32,055 bases of DNA from Acidobacteriota bacterium (GTDB lineage Bacteria; Acidobacteriota; CAIWXX01): the NCBI GenBank assembly GCA_016191015.1, contig JACPPM010000073.1, positions 1 through 32,055 of the forward strand, in the 5' to 3' direction. Positions 15,679 to 24,160 of this stretch are shown piece by piece. Below the pieces are notes generated by a model. The model searched no databases and had not been told where the DNA came from. It saw nothing but the letters and a program-made list of their open reading frames with translations. Position 1 is the first letter of the stretch. Each line of letters begins with the position of its first letter. The translations under genes were made by a program, and so were the position numbers.

Positions 15679-18639
15679 GTGCCGATCACTCCCATCATCG
15701 TTCTCGGTATCGGGGGCACGGGCATGAAGGCCCTGCTCCAGCTAAAGCGCATGATCGCCGAAAGCCGCGCCGGGGGCCTGAAGAGCCTTCCCGCCGTGCG
15801 GCTGCTCTGCATTGACTCCGACGATCTCATCCGCCCCAAGGCCTCCCCCGATCCGCACATCGCCATCGAGGATATCTCTCTGGATCCGGTCAACGAATTC
15901 CTGAAACTGGATATTCCCGGAAACGTCTCTTATGCGGATCTGGACCGAGCGCGGTCGTGGTTCCCGAAGGAGCTCGAGTATTACATCCCGGACCTCTCGA
16001 CGGGCTGCAAGCAGTACAAGCCTCTCGGAAGGCTGCTCTTTGGCTGGAACTACCCGAAGGTTTTGAAATTGGTCGAGCCGCTGCGGGACATGGTCGATAG
16101 CGCACTCCTGCGCAAGCTGGGGGTCACACAGGTCGAAGATCCGATGATCTTCATCGTCTCATCGCTCTGCGGCGGCACCGGCGCCGGCATGTTTCTGGAC
16201 GCGGCATACATGCAAACGAATCTGTGGAAGCGAAAGTGGAGCAGGTTCAATACGAAAGTATGCGGTCTGCTGGCGCTCCCGAGCGTCTTCGCTGACATTA
16301 CGCAGGCAAGCGAGCGGATTCGATCGAACGCGTATGCGTCGATGAAGGAGCTGGATCACTTCATGAACAAAGACGTGTACATGGACCCCGAGCGTGCGTT
16401 CCGCTCGGACTATCCCTATGTGGAGCATCCCGAAGTCTATCAGGCGGCACCCTTCGATCGTGTCTTCCTCTTCGACAACAGTAACGGCCGAGTGAGCGTG
16501 TCATCCGCCCAGATATACGAGATGATGGCGCGGTACATTTATCTGATGGCCTGCGGCGAGCTGACGCAGGAATACAACAGCCTGGACAACAACCTGAACC
16601 CGACGGTGCGCGGAACTCACCGGCTGCTCAACAAGCCTACCTGCTACTCGTCGTTCGGCTACTACTCGGTGGTCTTCCCCAAACGCACGGCGCTGCAGCT
16701 CGTCGCTGCCGACCTCGCGCTCGACCTCGTCCAGGAAGAGCTGGCATCAGCCACCGATCAGCGCGCCGTCGACCAGGTGGCCGATGCGTTTCTCACGGCC
16801 TGCAAGATGTTCTTCGGCACCCAGTCTCCGCAGATCCTCCACTCGCTCTCACAGTACACGAACGCGTCGGGCGAGCGGGTGAATATCCAGGACACGATCT
16901 CCGGCACGATCGCCAACATCGACCTTTCGGCCGAACAGCCGGAGAATTTTGAGGGAATCCTGCGCGAGTACGACACGCGCCTCACGAATACCGATCTCGC
17001 GTTGTTCGAAGCCGACTGCAGGCGAGACGCGCAGGAGCTCCTTCGCGCCTTTCGGGCGAAACTCGAGCTCCAGATCCAGGAGCTGGCGGATCCCTCACGG
17101 AAGGGAAGCGTGTTCCAGGCGCACCTGTTTCTGGAGGAGCTTGCGCGCGAGGTCGAAGAGGATATCGCGGCGCTCACCGGCATGCTCCAGCAGACTGAGA
17201 CGCAGCTCCCGGGGCTCAAGAGCGCCCTCGAGACTCAGCTTCTGAAGATCAGAGAGGCCGGCGCTTCCCGGAGCCTCCTTACGCGGATCAACCTTCGCCG
17301 CACGATGGCGGCTCTGCTGGAGGAGACGAAGGAGAGGTTTGAGAGCTTCTGGCTCGCGCGGCGCAAAGCGACGATTCTCCAGAACGCGATCGCCGTGTAC
17401 AAGGGCGATCCCTCGTCGCGCGAGCCGGACCTGCGTTCGGGCGCACTCGAATCGATCCTCCGTGAGCGTGACCACTACCGCGCCAAGGTGGCGGTGTTGG
17501 AGCGGGCGCGCGAACGGTTCCTCGAGACTATCCGCGCGCGTCGGTCGGTGGCTGAGGGAGATTTCACAAAGATCGTCTTCGACTACACCCGGGATATCGA
17601 GCCGATGGTGCAGGAGGTGAAGGCGCGCCGGGGCGCGCTCGCCGCGGTTAGGGCGCAGGTGCGAAGCCCTGGTGTCTTCGGTCCGGACCTCGACGGACTC
17701 ACGGCTGTGCTCGCCGACCAGGCCATTCTGCGGCTTTCGGACCTGTGCGCGGCCGCGTATCAACCCGTCGTGGACGCGTGGTCGTTGGATGAGTGTGTCG
17801 CCGGCCTGGGTGACGTAGGGACGTTGGTGAAAACGTGGTTGAACTTCTCACGGCCGTTTCTCATGCTCGACAGCGTCGATGCATCGAAGTACGGGTTCGG
17901 CGAGGAGCACAATGCGGCGCGGTTCATCGCGATTCCGCATACGTATGTGGGGAAGCCGTGTGAGCAGATCCTGAATCGGTGCCCGGTTTCAGGAGTGGCT
18001 GAGTGCGACCGGTGGCCGCGATGTCTGAAGCGTGCGATCCTGGAGGTGCTGCCGCGAGGAACGAGCGTTGGTCACATGGCGGGGCGCCACGAGATCCATT
18101 TCCTGTCGCTCTATCACGGGGTCGCCGCCAGCAGCCTGATTCACCTGATCAGCGAATCCGCCGCCGTGTACCGCAACCACCTGCTGGCCAGCGAGAAGAT
18201 TCACATGTTCGGCCCGCTCGCGCTCTATGACCTCCGTGAGCCGCTGCCGAACAAGACGCTCGAGCGCATGAAGGATCTCTTCTATCTCTCCTTCGCCACC
18301 GGGTCGATCGCCTGGGACGACCGCGAGGAGGTCTTCCGGTTTCGAGCCGACGCCGATGTCGAGCTGAAGCTGCCCCCGAGCATTCCGCTGGGGGCCGACA
18401 TCGTGGCTGTTCTCGACAACTTCCACTCTCATGAAGGCGTGACGGCTCAGGCGGTCGCAGAGGCTTTCACCGTGATGGATCGTCGGATCGTCGATCGGTG
18501 CCGGTCCGACGCGCGAGGTCTCGGCCAGGAGGCGCTCACCTTCATACGCGGCAACGACGTGCCGCTCGACGACGACGAGAAGCGGCGCCTCTACAGCCTC
18601 GGAAAGGAGCTGGCGGAGGGGCGATGCAACAGTATCTGA
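15679..18639 (+). CDS. Tubulin/FtsZ-like GTPase (Tubulin_2 family), large bacterial form
   Basis: The protein has 986 residues. It starts at GTG with GGAGG 7 nt upstream, 21 nt after the VWA gene. The N-terminus IIVLGIGGTGMKAL (6-19) is the first nucleotide-binding loop. SSLCGGTGAGMF at 161-172 is the tubulin/FtsZ signature loop (GGGTGS/TG type). CIDSDD at 44-49 follows the second strand. This is the arrangement of the Tubulin_2 family (PF13809). About 440-650 is rich in helix and coiled-coil heptads (FLEELAREVEEDIAALTG), and a further domain of about 330 residues ends the protein. It lacks FtsZ-type size and tail. Related proteins encoded with VWA proteins have been proposed to form a membrane-remodelling system. 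It probably polymerises or switches with GTP, but this is inferred from the fold. Confidence 0.9.
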   Translation: MPITPIIVLGIGGTGMKALLQLKRMIAESRAGGLKSLPAVRLLCIDSDDLIRPKASPDPHIAIEDISLDPVNEFLKLDIPGNVSYADLDRARSWFPKELEYYIPDLSTGCKQYKPLGRLLFGWNYPKVLKLVEPLRDMVDSALLRKLGVTQVEDPMIFIVSSLCGGTGAGMFLDAAYMQTNLWKRKWSRFNTKVCGLLALPSVFADITQASERIRSNAYASMKELDHFMNKDVYMDPERAFRSDYPYVEHPEVYQAAPFDRVFLFDNSNGRVSVSSAQIYEMMARYIYLMACGELTQEYNSLDNNLNPTVRGTHRLLNKPTCYSSFGYYSVVFPKRTALQLVAADLALDLVQEELASATDQRAVDQVADAFLTACKMFFGTQSPQILHSLSQYTNASGERVNIQDTISGTIANIDLSAEQPENFEGILREYDTRLTNTDLALFEADCRRDAQELLRAFRAKLELQIQELADPSRKGSVFQAHLFLEELAREVEEDIAALTGMLQQTETQLPGLKSALETQLLKIREAGASRSLLTRINLRRTMAALLEETKERFESFWLARRKATILQNAIAVYKGDPSSREPDLRSGALESILRERDHYRAKVAVLERARERFLETIRARRSVAEGDFTKIVFDYTRDIEPMVQEVKARRGALAAVRAQVRSPGVFGPDLDGLTAVLADQAILRLSDLCAAAYQPVVDAWSLDECVAGLGDVGTLVKTWLNFSRPFLMLDSVDASKYGFGEEHNAARFIAIPHTYVGKPCEQILNRCPVSGVAECDRWPRCLKRAILEVLPRGTSVGHMAGRHEIHFLSLYHGVAASSLIHLISESAAVYRNHLLASEKIHMFGPLALYDLREPLPNKTLERMKDLFYLSFATGSIAWDDREEVFRFRADADVELKLPPSIPLGADIVAVLDNFHSHEGVTAQAVAEAFTVMDRRIVDRCRSDARGLGQEALTFIRGNDVPLDDDEKRRLYSLGKELAEGRCNSI

Positions 18640-20693
18640 TCATCGGCCTGAACGACTTCGGCGGGCGTGTCATCGAGCGGGCGCGCGCGCTGCCACTCGA
18701 TGCCAGCATTGTCTACCACAGGCTGGATTGCGCTGCCTGTCCTGTCGAGGGTACGTACCTGGAGTATCGCAGGCAGCTGCTGGATGTCTTGAACCACGAG
18801 GTCTACAATTTCTCGAACACGCATCTCACGGTGTATCTGGCCGGGCTGCTGATCCAAGAGCACATGGCAGACGATCTGATCCATCTCGGCTACCTTTTCA
18901 AGACATTCTTCCGTGAGAACATCATCCTCAACCCGCGGATGAAGGTCCTCACGGCCATGCCGGCGATCATTCCCGAGGAAGCCTACGGGTGGCTGCCGGC
19001 AACACAGCAAGCGCTCGGGAGAATCGACCATTTCGCGTCGCTGAAGGAGCCGTTCCAGCCTGCCTATACGGAGGTGCAACGAGCGCTGCCATCCATCTCC
19101 GGCCCGCCCTTCGACGAGATCGTGTTCTGCTACTCTGAGTCGCTGGACGACGAGGACCTGGCGGTGACAGCTCAAGCTGCCGCGACCAAGATCTATTTCG
19201 ACATCGTCGTCCTGCCGGCGCGGGCTGGGGCCGAGGAGAAGGTGGCTGAGTTTTACCGCAACCCCCCGGCCGCGCAGGGGTACGCGCCCGTCACCGGGAC
19301 ATCAGTAGCGTTCATGCCGTCCCTCAGGCGGCTCGTCGCAGACGAAATGGAGCTCATGATCGCGTCGCGTCTCTGGGATCGCTTCCTGCCTGCCGAGCCG
19401 CCGCGATCCGCCGACATTCTCGATCGCGTTGACGGCGTGTTGGAACAGATCGGTGCGCGACAGATCCGTGAGGTCGTTGCAGGGATTGTGACACAGGCCC
19501 TCGAGCGTGAGAAATGGTTCGATCTCGCGGCTCTGGACACTCTGGCTGCCTACAACGTCGAGACGTCGCTCGCTCCGGACACGTGTCTTGCCGGCTTCAT
19601 GCAGACGCTCGAACGCGAGCGCAACCGGTATGCGGGACGCGTGCGGGACCTCGTGATCGATGCGATCGAGAGAATGCCCGAGCGGCTGGCCGCGGCGATC
19701 CGGGAGAGGCATCCCGAGATGGATCTGCGCGAGATCGACACGCTGTTCACCTTCGCCTTCCACAAGCTCGCCGATCTGCCGGCCCAGTCTCGATCCCTCG
19801 CCCAGGAAGCCCGCGACGAATTGGACCGGGCGCGACGGGAGATCGGGGTGAAAACCGCTCGCCTTCGTGAGATTGTCTCCGCGAGATCGGCGCGAATGAA
19901 AAAGGGCGGCGAGACGGAGGCCAGGATCCGCGAGGTGCTCGAGACGGTGAGCGTGGGCGCACTGCTGCGCTGCGGATTGATGGTGACTGCAGCCGAGGCT
20001 GTTTCGCAGGATACAACACTCGATGGGCGAATCCGGGAAAGCTACGCCCGCATGCACGCAATGTATGAACAGTATCTCGGACGGCGGCCCGAGCTACTGG
20101 CGCACTTCGCCAACAGGCGTGATGCCTATGTGGCGCGTGGCGAGTTGTCGCTCTTCGTCCTGCGACAGCTCTTCCGCCGGCGGCTTCTCGATGCACAGAT
20201 CCACGCGAAGATCGACGGCCTCCTTCAGGATCCATCCGCGCAGCCGCTCCGATTGCTCGCCGGGAAGTTCCTCTTCGAGAAGTGGTGGCAGCAGCCGGAC
20301 ATGCCGTTGGATGAGGTCGAGCGAGGGATGATCGAATCGGTTCGAGTCCTGGCCGGGACTCATGTCGAGCGAATGACCGAGGAGCTGACGGTGGACCACC
20401 GCGAGCTGGGGCACGTGTTGCGAGATGTGGCGCGGGATCAGGCCGGTGCCATCTTCGATCGCAAGTACCTCGAGCACCCCCAAGCGGCATTCCGTGAGGC
20501 GATCTTTGTGTGTCATAAAGAACCGGATGTCTCCGCGGCCCTCGCCGACGCACCCTTCGCCAACCCGGACCTCACCGATGTCGCCCACGTCCCGGCACTC
20601 CCCTACCAGGTCCTGCTCGTCTCCGAGCTCTACAATCTCCCCTTTCGCGCCTTGCGACAGTACGACTCGATGGCCCGGGGGAAGGTCGAGTGA
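18624..20693 (+). CDS. Partner of the tubulin-like protein; probable degenerate tubulin-like paralogue
   Basis: The protein has 689 residues. The start is ATG 18624, overlapping the end of the tubulin-like gene by 16 nt, with GGAGG just upstream, so the two are translationally coupled. No annotated family was recognised at first sight. By eye, blocks of the N-terminal 255 residues line up in the same order with the tubulin-like protein. YLIIGLNDFGGRV (4-16) matches IVLGIGGTGMKAL. VYLAGLLIQEHMADD (70-84) falls where SSLCGGTGAGMFLD lies. MKVLTAMPAI (106-115) matches TKVCGLLALPSV. PPFDEIVFCYSES (161-173) matches APFDRVFLFDNSN. VAFMPSLRRLVADEM (228-242) matches VVFPKRTALQLVAAD. The GGTGAG loop is lost, so it probably cannot bind GTP in the usual way. 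A helical coiled-coil stretch lies near 400-440. Confidence 0.75.
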   Translation: MQQYLIIGLNDFGGRVIERARALPLDASIVYHRLDCAACPVEGTYLEYRRQLLDVLNHEVYNFSNTHLTVYLAGLLIQEHMADDLIHLGYLFKTFFRENIILNPRMKVLTAMPAIIPEEAYGWLPATQQALGRIDHFASLKEPFQPAYTEVQRALPSISGPPFDEIVFCYSESLDDEDLAVTAQAAATKIYFDIVVLPARAGAEEKVAEFYRNPPAAQGYAPVTGTSVAFMPSLRRLVADEMELMIASRLWDRFLPAEPPRSADILDRVDGVLEQIGARQIREVVAGIVTQALEREKWFDLAALDTLAAYNVETSLAPDTCLAGFMQTLERERNRYAGRVRDLVIDAIERMPERLAAAIRERHPEMDLREIDTLFTFAFHKLADLPAQSRSLAQEARDELDRARREIGVKTARLREIVSARSARMKKGGETEARIREVLETVSVGALLRCGLMVTAAEAVSQDTTLDGRIRESYARMHAMYEQYLGRRPELLAHFANRRDAYVARGELSLFVLRQLFRRRLLDAQIHAKIDGLLQDPSAQPLRLLAGKFLFEKWWQQPDMPLDEVERGMIESVRVLAGTHVERMTEELTVDHRELGHVLRDVARDQAGAIFDRKYLEHPQAAFREAIFVCHKEPDVSAALADAPFANPDLTDVAHVPALPYQVLLVSELYNLPFRALRQYDSMARGKVE

Positions 20694-20812
20694 TTCCGGC
20701 TCTGGCCGCGCTGCGGCCTCACGCCTGGGCATCCCGCCTGTGTCCGGAGCCGGGTGATATGGGCCGTTGGGTCACTCATCCTGTGTGAAGGACCACCGCG
20801 AGGTTCGCACCG

Positions 20813-21232
20813 TTGCTAGAACGATTGCACCCTGACGTAGGAGTTTTGGCCAGGCGCCCCGGCGCGTCTGTGAAATCGATCGCGAAGTTGCGGGAGCGAT
20901 ACCCCGCGTTGCCCCCGGAGCTCGCCGAGCTGATGCGAGAAGCCAGCGAGATCGAATTGTCGTATCGCGGAGTCTATCTTCGGCTGTACGGGCCTGAGGC
21001 GTGCGAGGAGATGGACGAGGCTTACTCAGTCTCGAAGCGCATTCCGGGCGCTGTCACAGTGGGCGACAACGGAGGTGGGGAGGCCCTTGTGGTCATGCCC
21101 GACGGTGCGATTCATAGAATCGGTTACGGGGCGCTTGCGGTCGATGCGCTCAGGTTCGTGGCTGCGAGCCTGGAGGCACTCCTTGTTCAGGCCAGCGTGC
21201 CGGCGAACGCAGTCGGGAATTGCTGTTCATGA
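20813..21232 (+). CDS. SMI1/KNR4 (SUKH) family protein
   Basis: The protein has 139 residues with a TTG start. The family pattern is LRERYPALPPELAELMRE at 28-45, LYGPEACEEMDEAY, and RIPGAVTVGDNGGGEALVVM, where an N-terminal helix is followed by a strand-rich core with the D-x-G-G-x-x-A turn. SUKH proteins are often immunity proteins against secreted or contact-delivered nuclease toxins, though many are solitary with unknown roles. No toxin gene is adjacent. The gene stands 119 bp after the tubulin-like cassette on the same strand but has no clear coupling to it. It opens the accessory stretch. Confidence 0.75.
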   Translation: MLERLHPDVGVLARRPGASVKSIAKLRERYPALPPELAELMREASEIELSYRGVYLRLYGPEACEEMDEAYSVSKRIPGAVTVGDNGGGEALVVMPDGAIHRIGYGALAVDALRFVAASLEALLVQASVPANAVGNCCS

Positions 21233-21335
21233 GACGAATCGGTCCGACAAGCTGGTAAAGCAGACGGCTAGCTGCCGCGCCTGTGAATGTCGTCGGATGC
21301 CGTGGGAGACCTTTGCGAGGTTGTCCTGATACATG

Positions 21336-21497
21336 ATGCACAACAAATCCGAATCGGACGACATAGCCCAGCTCCTCGCCACCGCGCCTTCCGCGGAAAA
21401 TGGGCGAACCCTGATGACGTGGGTTGAGTCCGTCAAGCGCCGCATCGGGCGTGGCACGCAGGTGCGATGGTGGCCCTGTAGGACAGCCTGTTTCTAA
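21336..21497 (+). CDS. Small hypothetical ORF (53 aa)
   Basis: An ATG-started ORF encodes 53 residues beginning MHNKSESDDIAQLLATAPSA. The acidic, helix-like N-terminal half looks like a real protein start, while the end (TQVRWWPCRTACF) looks arbitrary. It may be the N-terminus of a decayed gene. There is no Shine-Dalgarno sequence. Apart from this and the promoter at 21509, the gap 21233-21543 shows nothing. Confidence 0.2.
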   Translation: MHNKSESDDIAQLLATAPSAENGRTLMTWVESVKRRIGRGTQVRWWPCRTACF

Positions 21498-21508
21498 ACA
21501 ATGTGTAC

Positions 21509-21537
21509 TTGACACAAGGACACTTGGCGCATAGCAT
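21509..21537 (+). promoter_or_regulatory. Sigma70-like promoter giving a leaderless AAA/DUF4143 message
   Basis: TTGACA (21509-21514, 6/6), a 17-bp spacer and TAGCAT (21532-21537, 4/6) are seen. Six bases later comes the ATG at 21544, which is where transcription should start. No Shine-Dalgarno sequence is present. Confidence 0.65.
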
Positions 21538-21543
21538 TGCGAC

Positions 21544-22872
21544 ATGGGCCTTCATCCGGTCCTGGCGGAGAAACTGAGCACTGCACTGGCAGTCGTGTCA
21601 CCAATCGCGCTCACCCGGCGCGACGCCCGGCTGCCCAGGGTAGCGGGGAAGGTGCACGCGGTGATCGGGATGCGCCGCACCGGGAAGACCATGTTCCTGC
21701 TTCAGTTGCTGAGCGAGCACCGGGAGTCAGCTGCTGGAGCCGAGCGGGCGATCTACCTCAGCTTCGACGACGATCGGCTGGCCGGGCTAGAACTGGAGCA
21801 GCTCGGATTCCTCCTGGAGGAGTACTACCGGCGCTACCCTGCGCTGCGCGGGCGCGAGACGGTGAACTGGTTCCTGGACGAGATCCAGCTTGTGCCCGGA
21901 TGGGAGCGCTTCGTGCGACGCGTGATCGACTCCGAAAAGATCGAGATTGCCGTCTCCGGCTCCTCCGCGCGGATGCTCTCGCGCGAGGTCCATACCTCGC
22001 TGCGCGGGCGCGGGATGGCGACCGTCATCCGGCCTTTCAGCTTCCGCGAGTTTCTGCGCCATCACGGCGAGGAGCCAGAGAAGGAGCCACGGCGCTGGAC
22101 TCCTGCCGATCGGTCGCTGATCGAGAAACGTTTTCGCGAGTACCTCGTCGAGGGTGGGTTCCCCGAAGTGCAGGGAGTGGCGGCCACGCTGCGGATTGAG
22201 CTCTTACAAGGTTATGTGGACACGGTTCTGTTTCGAGACGTAGTCGAGCGCCATGGGGTGTCGCAAGTGGCCGCGCTCCGCTGGCTCGTGCGCCAGTGCT
22301 TACGCAACCCGGCCGGGAGCTTCAGCGTCCACCGGCTGCACCGGGACCTGAAGGCTCAAGGGCACGGTGTGGCCAAGGATGCCGTGCACGCGATGCTCGG
22401 CCATCTCCTGGATGCTTTCCTGCTCAGCGCCGTGCCGCTGGTCACCGAATCGGAGCGACAGCGCAACTCGAACCCGCGCAAGCTTTACCCTGCGGACCCC
22501 GGTCTCATCAAGGCCTTCGACGCCAGTGGCCGCTCAAACATCGGCCACGCGCTCGAGACCGCAGTGTTGAACGAACTGGAGAGACGCGGCGCCGAGGTCG
22601 GCTACGTCAGGACGGGCGAGGGGCTGGAGGTCGACTTCCTCGCGCGACGGACGACAGCGGGAGAGGAGCTGATCCAAGTGTGCGTGGACCCATCTTCCCC
22701 AGGGACCCGCGAGCGTGAACTGCGCGCTCTGGCGACGGCAGGGAAGGAACATCCACGTGCGACGCGGCGTGTGTTGGTGCTCGACCGCGACAATCTCATG
22801 CGGACCGAAGAGCCGGGGACGGAGGTACTCCCGGCCTACGAATGGCTCCTCGCTGCGCAGAGGGATCACTGA
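21544..22872 (+). CDS. AAA ATPase with DUF4143 C-terminal domain
   Basis: The protein has 442 residues. The AAA_14-type ATPase domain has Walker A GMRRTGKT (42-49), a YLSFDDDRL segment, Walker B WFLDEIQ (109-115) and the sensor-like SGSSARML (138-145). The MATVIRPFSFREFL region that links to the second domain follows. The DUF4143 half (about 200-380) contains the line EYLVEGGFPEVQ and ends in a restriction-nuclease-like fold marked by LEVDFLAR. Such proteins are common, patchily distributed and of unknown function. They are frequent near mobile or defence genes. It is monocistronic here, with its own promoter and seemingly no 5' leader. Confidence 0.92.
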   Translation: MGLHPVLAEKLSTALAVVSPIALTRRDARLPRVAGKVHAVIGMRRTGKTMFLLQLLSEHRESAAGAERAIYLSFDDDRLAGLELEQLGFLLEEYYRRYPALRGRETVNWFLDEIQLVPGWERFVRRVIDSEKIEIAVSGSSARMLSREVHTSLRGRGMATVIRPFSFREFLRHHGEEPEKEPRRWTPADRSLIEKRFREYLVEGGFPEVQGVAATLRIELLQGYVDTVLFRDVVERHGVSQVAALRWLVRQCLRNPAGSFSVHRLHRDLKAQGHGVAKDAVHAMLGHLLDAFLLSAVPLVTESERQRNSNPRKLYPADPGLIKAFDASGRSNIGHALETAVLNELERRGAEVGYVRTGEGLEVDFLARRTTAGEELIQVCVDPSSPGTRERELRALATAGKEHPRATRRVLVLDRDNLMRTEEPGTEVLPAYEWLLAAQRDH

Positions 22873-22986
22873 TGCCGAGAGACACCGCTGTGCGGATGGG
22901 CTGTCCTCCCGTGCGGGCAGCCGCGCGAATGGACGCTGCGGCGTCGTGCCCGTACAGTTGCGACGGAATACAATCGCGACACATCG

Positions 22987-23460
22987 TTGAGGAGTGCACG
23001 AAGTGACACTGCAACCCCGCAACCCGGCCGCCGTCGCCATCCGAGCACCGCGCCCTCGCGCGGGATGTGCCCACCCTTGGTCATCATCAGGTCGACGAGA
23101 AGCTATGCGGAAGCCAAGACTGCTGCATCCACCGCGGCTTCTCAGTTGGGTCCCCAACTCGATCTTCGTGGGCAGTTCGAATCTCGGGAGACCGGCCTGA
23201 CGCTCGATGGCTCGACATGTGATGAGAATGGTTTGGGGTATCCGTGTTAAGTGGCAAGGGGCCGCTCGGATGACGGTGTCTACATTAGCGTCGAGCGCTC
23301 GAACGCGTGCAGCGGATTCAGAAAGGGATTCTATGTGGTTGTCGTCGCCAGCGAGCGGGAGGAGGATTCGAGCGTTCGCGAGGTCCTGGCAGCAACCAGG
23401 AAGGTGTACGCCGACTGCTATTCCAAACTCACGAACATCCACATCGGGTGTAACCATTGA
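22987..23460 (+). pseudogene. Interrupted gene (SPOR-like?), broken by an in-frame TAA
   Basis: Two consecutive open segments in one frame are separated only by TAA at 23248-23250. The first ends DENGLGYPC. The second begins VARGRSDDGVYISVE and runs to a TGA at 23460. Read through, they give a coherent product from about 23065: PLVIIRSTRSYAEAKTAAS, then a beta-rich middle, KGFYVVVVASEREE and a C-terminal helix. One base change (TAC or TAT to TAA) would explain the break. The layout recalls SPOR-like repeat proteins, but the family is not certain. A GTG at 23251 could restart translation. No promoter was found. The rest of 22873-23651 holds nothing supported. Confidence 0.5.
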
Positions 23461-23651
23461 ATGGGGGATGCCGCTCTGCCAATCGCTCGCTGAAGCGCAG
23501 GTATGCAAACTACCCCGCCTGGGTAGAAGACCGCCGCCGGTGTGATCACGGTAGTGTCTGAGACGGGTATGAACTCTCTGTCCACCGGACTGGCAGTGAG
23601 GGGCTGTTCGCGCCAGTCACAGCGGTCCGGGGATTCCCCACGTCAGGCACG

Positions 23652-24086
23652 ATGAAACCAAAGTTCAGCCGTCCGTACCTGGATAAGCTCTTCTCGTCGG
23701 CAGAATACTCCCAGCTCGTTGAGCTTTCTGGGATCCTATGTGGTTCCGAGATATTTGACCCCGATGAACCCGACTACGGGTTCCCGACGCCGGTATTCGT
23801 TCTCGTTGAGAGCCTGGTGTGGTTTGCTCAAGCGTCCCGCTCAGGGGTCTGGTCGTATTTCGAGGCGACGCCAATGGCGAGACAGCAAGCCATGCTCAGG
23901 GCACTTGAACGCGAAGCGCCGGGTGGGTTCGCATTACAGTACGCTATGGGGATGCGAGATTGGCAGGTGAAGACGAGAATGAAGAAGGTAGAGCGTTGGA
24001 TGAAGGCGCACGAAGAAGAAAACAACTTCTGGCTGTGGCGCCTTGCTTGGGCACACCGCGCATCAATTGAGCGAATTTGTGCGTAG
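23652..24086 (+). CDS. Hypothetical cytoplasmic protein (144 aa)
   Basis: The frame has a protein-like composition, rich in aromatic and charged residues and not in the Arg/Ser/Pro bias of shadow frames. It begins MKPKFSRPYLDKLFSSAEYS and has a hydrophobic stretch FVLVESLVWFAQASRSG at about 49-65. A helical region with ALEREAPGGFALQYAMGMRDW follows. A weak resemblance to DUF4375-like proteins, some of which are immunity proteins, is possible but not firm. The start is ATG and the Shine-Dalgarno sequence is weak. It stands alone between the broken gene and a small ORF. Confidence 0.55.
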   Translation: MKPKFSRPYLDKLFSSAEYSQLVELSGILCGSEIFDPDEPDYGFPTPVFVLVESLVWFAQASRSGVWSYFEATPMARQQAMLRALEREAPGGFALQYAMGMRDWQVKTRMKKVERWMKAHEEENNFWLWRLAWAHRASIERICA

Positions 24087-24160
24087 CATAAAGCCTGCCA
24101 TGGCTCGCCCCTTCGGTGCCTCGTGCCTGGTGGCTGACAGGTTCTCTTCGCACTGGCCAT

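Noticed and set aside
23173-23195. T-loop-like text GTTCGAATC suggesting a tRNA
   Set aside because: No acceptor, D or anticodon arms can be folded around it, and it lies inside the broken gene's reading frame.
22534-23508. Open frame of 324 codons on the minus strand
   Set aside because: It overlaps the end of the AAA/DUF4143 gene and the broken gene, and has no recognisable motif. The opposite strand reads as coherent protein.
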